A stretch of DNA of 5,409 bases, taken from assembly GCA_021783935.1 (NCBI GenBank), contig JAJXTK010000465.1, positions 1 to 5,409 of the forward strand, written 5' to 3'. Source of the DNA: Myxococcales bacterium. Its GTDB lineage: Bacteria > Myxococcota_A > Polyangia > Polyangiales > JADJMO01. Shown here in pieces: positions 1-5,409 of the stretch. A program made the position numbers and the translations under genes. Below the pieces are notes generated by a model that saw only the letters and a list, made by a program, of their open reading frames with translations, searched no databases and was not told where the DNA came from. Numbering within the stretch: the stretch's first letter is position 1; each line of letters opens with the position of its first letter.

Positions 1-106
1 GAGCGGAAGCGCGATTCAGTCACGGCCCCGGAGCTAGCAGAGGTCGCGCGTCGCGTCACGCGAAGAGGTCGGACCACAAGGGGCGCGAGCCGAGACCCGG
101 CCGGCG

Positions 107-112
107 TATTCT
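107..112 (+). promoter_or_regulatory. Possible -10 element (TATTCT) of a near-leaderless promoter for the Nudix gene
   Basis: TATTCT lies nine bases before the ATG at 122, in otherwise very GC-rich sequence. If used as a -10 hexamer, transcription would start about base 119, leaving a leader of only a few bases. That agrees with the absence of any Shine-Dalgarno sequence. No convincing -35 hexamer is visible at the usual spacing. The assignment rests on position and on similarity to the motif before the gene at 5053. Confidence 0.35.
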
Positions 113-121
113 GCGCCCCCC

Positions 122-532
122 ATGGCCTCCGACACCGTCCTCGTCGTCGCCGGCGTGCTCTTCGAGGGAGATGCCGTGCTCCTCACCCAGCGCAAGGCGG
201 GCAGTCACCTGGCGGGGCACTGGGAGCTGCCTGGTGGGAAGATCGAGCCCCGCGAGGATCCGCGCGCCGCGCTCGCCCGCGAGCTGCGCGAGGAGATCGG
301 CGTCGAGGTCGTGGTGGGCGCGCCGTTCGAGGTCACCTCCCACGCGTACCCTGAGAAGCACGTGCTCTTGCTCTTCTTCGAGGTGACCCTGGCGCCCGGC
401 TCGCCGCGGCCGCGGGCCATCGACGTCGCCGATCTGCGCTGGGCCCGGACGCAGGAGCTCGACGACCTGAGCTTCCCGGCGGCCGACGTGGCGGTGATCG
501 ATCGCATCCGCGCGCGGCTGACGCCCTCCTGA
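122..532 (+). CDS. mutT: MutT-type Nudix hydrolase ((d)NTP pyrophosphatase)
   Basis: This 136-residue protein is a single-domain Nudix hydrolase. The full Nudix signature Gx5Ex7REUxEExGU is present without a deviation at residues 39-61: G39, E45, R53-E54, E57-E58, G60, V61. E54, E57 and E58 are the expected Mg2+-binding glutamates. The lead-in HWELPGGK (33-40) and the second-half motif around HAYPEKHVLLLFFEV match MutT/NudG-like enzymes, as does the length (MutT is about 130 residues). Enzymes of this group hydrolyse oxidised or modified nucleoside triphosphates such as 8-oxo-dGTP to the monophosphate in the cytoplasm, keeping them out of DNA. The exact substrate cannot be read from the sequence; NudG-like CTP or 5-methyl-dCTP hydrolysis is the alternative, so the symbol is tentative. 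The ATG at 122 starts just before the first beta strand (TVLVVAGVL), as expected. No Shine-Dalgarno precedes it. It stands alone, 350 bases before the next gene. Confidence 0.92.
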   Translation: MASDTVLVVAGVLFEGDAVLLTQRKAGSHLAGHWELPGGKIEPREDPRAALARELREEIGVEVVVGAPFEVTSHAYPEKHVLLLFFEVTLAPGSPRPRAIDVADLRWARTQELDDLSFPAADVAVIDRIRARLTPS

Positions 533-571
533 GCCTCCACGCGGGCCCTGCGTCCTTCGCTGTGGCGCCTA

Positions 572-595
572 GCAGGCCGTTGAGAAACGGCCTGC
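572..595. repeat. Perfect 10-bp inverted repeat with GAGA loop, copy 1
   Basis: GCAGGCCGTT (572-581) and AACGGCCTGC (586-595) are exact reverse complements separated by GAGA. As RNA this would be a strong 10-bp hairpin closed by a GNRA-type tetraloop. No T-run follows on either strand, so it is not a canonical intrinsic terminator. It makes the left end of the repeat unit a palindrome in its own right. Confidence 0.85.
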
Positions 596-692
596 GGAAA
601 CTGTGACCGACAGCAGGCCGTGTCGATGGCGCGGCGAGTCTCGGGTTGACGCGGGAGAGGATCGGGCAGCTCCGGAGAAACTCCACGGCCTG
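573..692. mobile_element. MITE-like element, copy 1 (120-bp core)
   Basis: The core begins CAGGCCGTTGAG (573-584) and ends CTCCACGGCCTG (681-692). The reverse complement of the end is CAGGCCGTGGAG, an 11 of 12 match to the beginning, so the unit has terminal inverted repeats. It is flanked on both sides by CTAG, which would fit a 4-bp target duplication as made by some IS5-group elements. It is too short to encode a transposase, so if mobile it would have been moved in trans, as a MITE. A further copy of the terminal sequence lies inside (GCAGGCCGT at 613-621). The alternative is a REP/BIME-like intergenic repeat. Confidence 0.6.
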
Positions 693-703
693 CTAGCAGG
701 CCG
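686..703. repeat. 18-bp perfect palindrome at the unit junction
   Basis: CGGCCTGCTAGCAGGCCG is its own reverse complement and is centred on the CTAG between the two units. It forms because the right end of unit 1 meets the left end of unit 2. The outer ends of the array are less symmetrical because the flanks differ, and because unit 2 carries A instead of G at 811. Confidence 0.9.
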
Positions 704-719
704 TTGAGAAACGGCCTGC
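696..719. repeat. Perfect 10-bp inverted repeat with GAGA loop, copy 2
   Basis: This is the same hairpin in the second unit, with no base changed in stem or loop, although the two units differ at six positions elsewhere. The same lack of a T-run argues against a simple terminator. Confidence 0.85.
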
Positions 720-816
720 GGAAACTGTGACAGAGAGCAGGCCGTGTCGATCGCGCGGCGAGTCTCGGGTTGACGCGGAAGAGGATCGGGCAGCTCCGGA
801 GAAACTCAACAGCCTG
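697..816. mobile_element. MITE-like element, copy 2 (120-bp core)
   Basis: The second core has the same left end, CAGGCCGTTGAG (697-708), and ends CTCAACAGCCTG (805-816). The reverse complement of the end is CAGGCTGTTGAG, again 11 of 12 matches, but the mismatch is at a different position from copy 1. A shared ancestor with a perfect 12-bp inverted repeat would explain both ends. It is flanked by CTAG at 693-696 and 817-820. It has no coding capacity of note. Confidence 0.6.
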
Positions 817-845
817 CTAGCGCCTTCCCTGCGCCGATTTCAAGT

Positions 846-866
846 CTGGACGCTCGTCCAGCGTCC
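846..866 (+). promoter_or_regulatory. Two overlapping, mutually exclusive hairpins upstream of tex
   Basis: CTGGAC (846-851) pairs with GTCCAG (856-861) across a 4-base loop. GGACGC (848-853) pairs with GCGTCC (861-866) across a 7-base loop. The stems share bases, so only one can form at a time. They lie 17-37 bases before the tex start. As DNA, the same symmetry could be an operator. TGGACG (847-852) is also a weak -35-like hexamer, 18 bases before the possible -10 at 871. Function is unproven, and short stems like these arise by chance in GC-rich DNA. Confidence 0.3.
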
Positions 867-870
867 GCGC

Positions 871-876
871 TAAGCC
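871..876 (+). promoter_or_regulatory. Possible -10 element (TAAGCC) before tex
   Basis: TAAGCC begins 12 bases before the tex ATG, and no Shine-Dalgarno sequence lies between. If used as a -10, transcription would start about base 883, at the start codon itself. The hexamer is a poor match to TATAAT. It is listed because of its position and because the genes at 122 and 5053 have similar TA-initiated motifs at nearly the same distance. Confidence 0.25.
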
Positions 877-882
877 GGCCCG

Positions 883-3225
<2,343 letters not shown>

Positions 3226-3284
3226 CCGCGAGCGCGGGATTCTTTGCCGCCGACGCGCGACCGCGTCATGTCTCGAACGCTGCC

Positions 3285-5015
3285 ATGCGCGCACGCTCCG
3301 GCTCCAAGGCGCTCGCGTTCGTGGCGCTGCTCGCGATGGTCGCGGGGTGCGGTCGAGCAGCCGACGTCGCCGCAGCGCCCGCGAGCGCGGCGCCCCCAGC
3401 GCCACCGCCCCGCGCAAGCGCGGTCGCGACGTCCGCGCTCGATCCCCGCGCCGAGCTCGGCGCCGAGCAGGGGGCCCCGCCCCCGCGTGGTCCGCTGCTC
3501 TCGACGAGCCGCCTCACGAGCTGGGTCTACGAGAAGGCGAGTTTCGACGCGCTGCACGCCGGCTACCTGCGCGCGGGGACGCGCGTGGTGCGCGCGGCCG
3601 AGAAGGGGAAGGACGCGAGCGGGCGCTGCGCCTGGGTCGCCATCGAGCCGGCCGGGTACGTGTGCGACGGCGCCGAGGGGGTCACCTCGAACCTCGACGA
3701 TCCCGGCGTGCGCGCCGCCTCCGCGTGGCGCCCCGACACGTCAGCGCCGCTGCCCTACCCCGCCTACGGCACCTCGCTCGGCGCGCCGGTCTACGCCCGC
3801 ATCCCGACGGCCGCGGAGCTTCGCAGCCGAGAGGGGGACGCGGCCAAGCACGAGGCCGCTTATCAGGACTTCCTCGCCCGCTTCGATCCGGCCAAGCGGC
3901 CGCCGGCGCTCGGGGTGCCGCTCTCGGAGGTGCCATTCTTCCTGCGCGACGGCGGCGCCGCGCCGAACCTCCTCGGGCCAGCGTTGCCGAAGGGAGCGGG
4001 CTTCGTCGCCTGGTCATGGCCCGGGATGCGCCTCGCCTTTCAGGCCGCGTTCGAGCACGAGGGGCGCGCCTTCTACTACACGACCGAAGGGTGGGTCGTG
4101 CCCGCGAACGACTTCCGCGTCGCGCGCGTCGCCGAGTTCCACGGCGTCGAGCTCGCGCGTGCCGGCGAGCGCGGCGAGCGGCTGCCGATCATCTACGCGA
4201 CCCGCGAGGCGGCGCGCGTGCTGACGTTGAGCGACGACGGCAAGGCGCTGGTGCCCGTGGGAGACGATTTCGTGCTGCCGCCGCAAGGGCACCTGGAGGT
4301 CGTCGCCGAGGACGCGAGGCTCTTCGGCGCGCTCTATCACGAGCTGCGCGTCGTGCCGGACGGGCTCGCGCGCAGGCTCGGCGATGCGGCCTCCAAGGGG
4401 CAACGATTCTTCGTGCGCCGCGACGAGGTCGTGCGCGTCGACGCGGCGAGCAAGCGCCCCGCCGACGCGGCGGCCGACGAGGCCTGGATCGAGGTGAACA
4501 TCGCCAAGCAGACGATGGTCTTCTACCGGGGGCTCGAGCCGATCTACGCGACGTTGGTCTCGACGGGCATCGGCTACGTCGACGACCCGACGACCTCGCA
4601 CGCGACGCCGCGCGGGACCTACCGCGTCTTCTCGAAGCACGTCTCGATCAAGATGTCGGCCGACGAGAAGCCGCCGAAGGACGAGGGGGGGCAGCCGGAG
4701 CGCGCCTACCGCATCGACGACGTTCCATGGGTCCAGTACTTCGAGGGGGGCTACGCGTTCCACACCGCCTTCTGGCACGACGACTTCGGCCAGCCGCGCA
4801 GCCACGGGTGCGTCAACCTCTCGCCGCGCGACGCGCTCTGGCTCTTCGAGCACACCGAGCCGCAGGTGCCGTCCGGCTGGCACGGCGTCTACGCTGGCCG
4901 CGCGGGTGCGGGGCGAGGGACGCTCATCGTGATCCGCGCCGGGTACGACGCCGCGTCGGTCGCGCCGACGCAGCCGAAGCCCCCGCCGCCGGCCGAGGCC
5001 GTCCCGGCCGACTGA
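3285..5015 (+). CDS. Lipoprotein L,D-transpeptidase (YkuD domain)
   Basis: This 576-residue protein starts with a lipoprotein signal: basic MRARSGSK, hydrophobic ALAFVALLAMVAG, then the lipidated C22 in a VAGC lipobox. An Ala/Pro-rich linker runs to about residue 70. Residues about 78-128 (SWVYEKAS to GYVC) look like an SH3-type wall-binding fold; C115 and C127 could form a disulfide. A second less clear region (about 260-395) follows. The YkuD catalytic domain runs from W401 to about 540. It has H493 in YAFHTAFW and the catalytic motif SHGCVNL (506-512) with nucleophile C509. The only four cysteines are these two, the lipid site and the nucleophile. Such enzymes form 3-3 or other L,D cross-links in peptidoglycan, or attach or release wall-linked proteins, on the periplasmic side. 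The tail is Pro-rich. The ATG at 3285 is favoured because it places the signal peptide correctly; no Shine-Dalgarno is seen. The gene lies 59 bases after tex, so co-transcription is possible. Confidence 0.93.
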   Translation: MRARSGSKALAFVALLAMVAGCGRAADVAAAPASAAPPAPPPRASAVATSALDPRAELGAEQGAPPPRGPLLSTSRLTSWVYEKASFDALHAGYLRAGTRVVRAAEKGKDASGRCAWVAIEPAGYVCDGAEGVTSNLDDPGVRAASAWRPDTSAPLPYPAYGTSLGAPVYARIPTAAELRSREGDAAKHEAAYQDFLARFDPAKRPPALGVPLSEVPFFLRDGGAAPNLLGPALPKGAGFVAWSWPGMRLAFQAAFEHEGRAFYYTTEGWVVPANDFRVARVAEFHGVELARAGERGERLPIIYATREAARVLTLSDDGKALVPVGDDFVLPPQGHLEVVAEDARLFGALYHELRVVPDGLARRLGDAASKGQRFFVRRDEVVRVDAASKRPADAAADEAWIEVNIAKQTMVFYRGLEPIYATLVSTGIGYVDDPTTSHATPRGTYRVFSKHVSIKMSADEKPPKDEGGQPERAYRIDDVPWVQYFEGGYAFHTAFWHDDFGQPRSHGCVNLSPRDALWLFEHTEPQVPSGWHGVYAGRAGAGRGTLIVIRAGYDAASVAPTQPKPPPPAEAVPAD

Positions 5016-5038
5016 GCCTCGCGCGCCCACGGATCGCG

Positions 5039-5044
5039 TAGGCT
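5039..5044 (+). promoter_or_regulatory. Possible -10 element (TAGGCT) before the last gene
   Basis: TAGGCT lies eight bases before the ATG at 5053, in the 37-base gap after the transpeptidase gene. Its surroundings, GTAGGCTGC, resemble GTATTCTGC before the Nudix gene at nearly the same distance. Transcription would start about 5051, giving an essentially leaderless message. No -35 hexamer is evident. Confidence 0.3.
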
Positions 5045-5052
5045 GCCGCGCG

Positions 5053-5409
5053 ATGTCGCTGCGCCGACGGCTGCTGTTCGTGCTCGCGCTCGCCGCGGCG
5101 GTGCTGCTCGCGGGGTTCGCGACGCTCGGCTTCGCGCTCTCGTCGTCGGAGGGGGCGCGGATCGAAGAGGCCAAGGGGGTGGTGCGCGACGTCGCCGACG
5201 AGCTCGCCTCCGCGCGCCTTCGCGCGCCGGACGACGAGCCGCTCCAGGTGGCGCGCGCGTCGGTGATGGGCCTGCCGCAGGTGCGCGGCGGCTTCTGCGC
5301 CCGCGACGGAGAGGTGCGCGCCGCCGCGCGTGGCGGGCGGCGGCCCCTCCGCGCGACGGTGCTCTCGACGATCGAGCGCGCGGCGATCAGCCGCGCGTGC
5401 GAGGCCTCG
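5053..5409 (+). CDS. Membrane-anchored protein, N-terminal part, possibly a sensor histidine kinase (cut by window end)
   Basis: An ORF opens at the ATG at 5053 and stays open for 119 codons to the window edge. It begins with basic MSLRRR, followed by one hydrophobic segment (about residues 7-29, LLFVLALAAAVLLAGFATLGFAL). A region rich in charged residues then begins SSSEGARIEEAKGVVRDVADELASARLRA, likely helical and extracytoplasmic. The later part contains VMGLPQVRGGFCARDGEVRAAA. This layout, with a short cytoplasmic start, one membrane helix and the beginning of a periplasmic sensor region, is typical of sensor histidine kinases and chemoreceptor-like proteins. No catalytic domain is inside the window, so the family is not proven. 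An uncleaved membrane anchor on another kind of periplasmic protein is the alternative. Codon use matches the neighbouring genes. It follows the transpeptidase gene after 37 bases in the same direction. Confidence 0.7.
   Translation, partial: MSLRRRLLFVLALAAAVLLAGFATLGFALSSSEGARIEEAKGVVRDVADELASARLRAPDDEPLQVARASVMGLPQVRGGFCARDGEVRAAARGGRRPLRATVLSTIERAAISRACEAS

Larger units (their letters stand above)
569..820. repeat. Two tandem 124-bp repeat units bounded by CTAG
   Basis: Bases 569-692 and 693-816 are direct tandem copies with a period of exactly 124 bases and no indels. By hand alignment they differ at six positions (608/732, 611/735, 628/752, 655/779, 684/808, 687/811), giving 118 of 124 identical. 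CTAG occurs at the start of unit 1 (569-572), at the junction (693-696) and just after unit 2 (817-820), so the array reads CTAG-core-CTAG-core-CTAG with two 120-bp cores. The units contain no plausible gene. They account for most of the 350-base gap between the Nudix gene and tex. Outside them, 533-568 shows nothing recognisable, and 821-882 holds the hairpins and possible promoter described separately. Confidence 0.95.

Noticed and set aside
34..41. GCTAGCAG near the left edge as a remnant of another repeat copy
   Set aside because: Only eight bases match the unit end and the following bases diverge, so a chance match is the simpler explanation.
646..651. TTGACG inside each repeat unit (also 770-775) as a -35 element
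   Set aside because: No AT-containing -10 candidate lies 16-19 bases downstream in either unit, so an outward promoter is not supported.
333..686. A minus-strand frame covering the end of the Nudix gene and the first repeat unit
   Set aside because: It combines antisense of a confident gene with non-coding repeat sequence. The product is Arg/Pro/Ser-rich and resembles nothing known.
569..820. The tandem repeats as a CRISPR array
   Set aside because: There are only two units. The whole 124-base period is repeated with no unique spacers, and no cas genes are nearby.
3226..3243. Possible terminator after tex (CCGC-GAGC-GCGG followed by GATTCTTT)
   Set aside because: The stem is only 4 bp and the T-run is interrupted. 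This is too weak to call an intrinsic terminator, and read-through into the next gene is equally plausible.
3347..5041. A 564-codon open frame on the plus strand overlapping the transpeptidase gene
   Set aside because: Its product is overwhelmingly Arg/Ala/Gly, the usual signature of an out-of-frame reading of GC-rich coding DNA. The other frame carries a signal peptide and the YkuD active site.
4014..5174. A 386-codon minus-strand frame across the transpeptidase gene and the next start
   Set aside because: It is a shadow of the real frame. It has no domain motif and runs across the gene boundary at 5016-5052.

Overview
The window is very GC-rich, with strong G/C preference at third codon positions and long spurious antisense ORFs. 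It reads as chromosome from a Gram-negative, high-GC bacterium. The gene style (lipoprotein L,D-transpeptidase with an SH3-like N-terminal region, Ala/Pro/Arg-rich linkers, no Shine-Dalgarno sequences) suggests Myxococcota, perhaps Polyangiales. That assignment is inference from style, not from a marker gene.

Layout, all genes on the + strand: (1) 1-121, a short stretch with no supported gene, ending in a possible promoter. (2) 122-532, a MutT-type Nudix hydrolase. (3) 533-882, a 350-base gap dominated by two tandem 124-bp near-identical units (569-816). Each is bounded by CTAG and has terminal inverted repeats, so they look like a double MITE-like element. A short stretch with two competing hairpins and a possible promoter follows. 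(4) 883-3225, the Tex-family RNA-binding/transcription accessory protein, complete with every expected domain. (5) 3285-5015, a lipoprotein with a C-terminal YkuD L,D-transpeptidase domain. (6) 5053 to the window edge, the N-terminus of a membrane-anchored protein, possibly a sensor kinase, cut by the window end.

The genes cover separate housekeeping roles: nucleotide-pool sanitation, transcription/RNA handling, peptidoglycan cross-linking or remodelling, and perhaps signalling. They share orientation but not an obvious pathway. I see no defence system, CRISPR, phage or tRNA/rRNA gene. The least ordinary item is the tandem MITE-like pair between the Nudix gene and tex. Next is a recurring TA-containing motif 12-15 bases before three start codons, which fits leaderless transcription.
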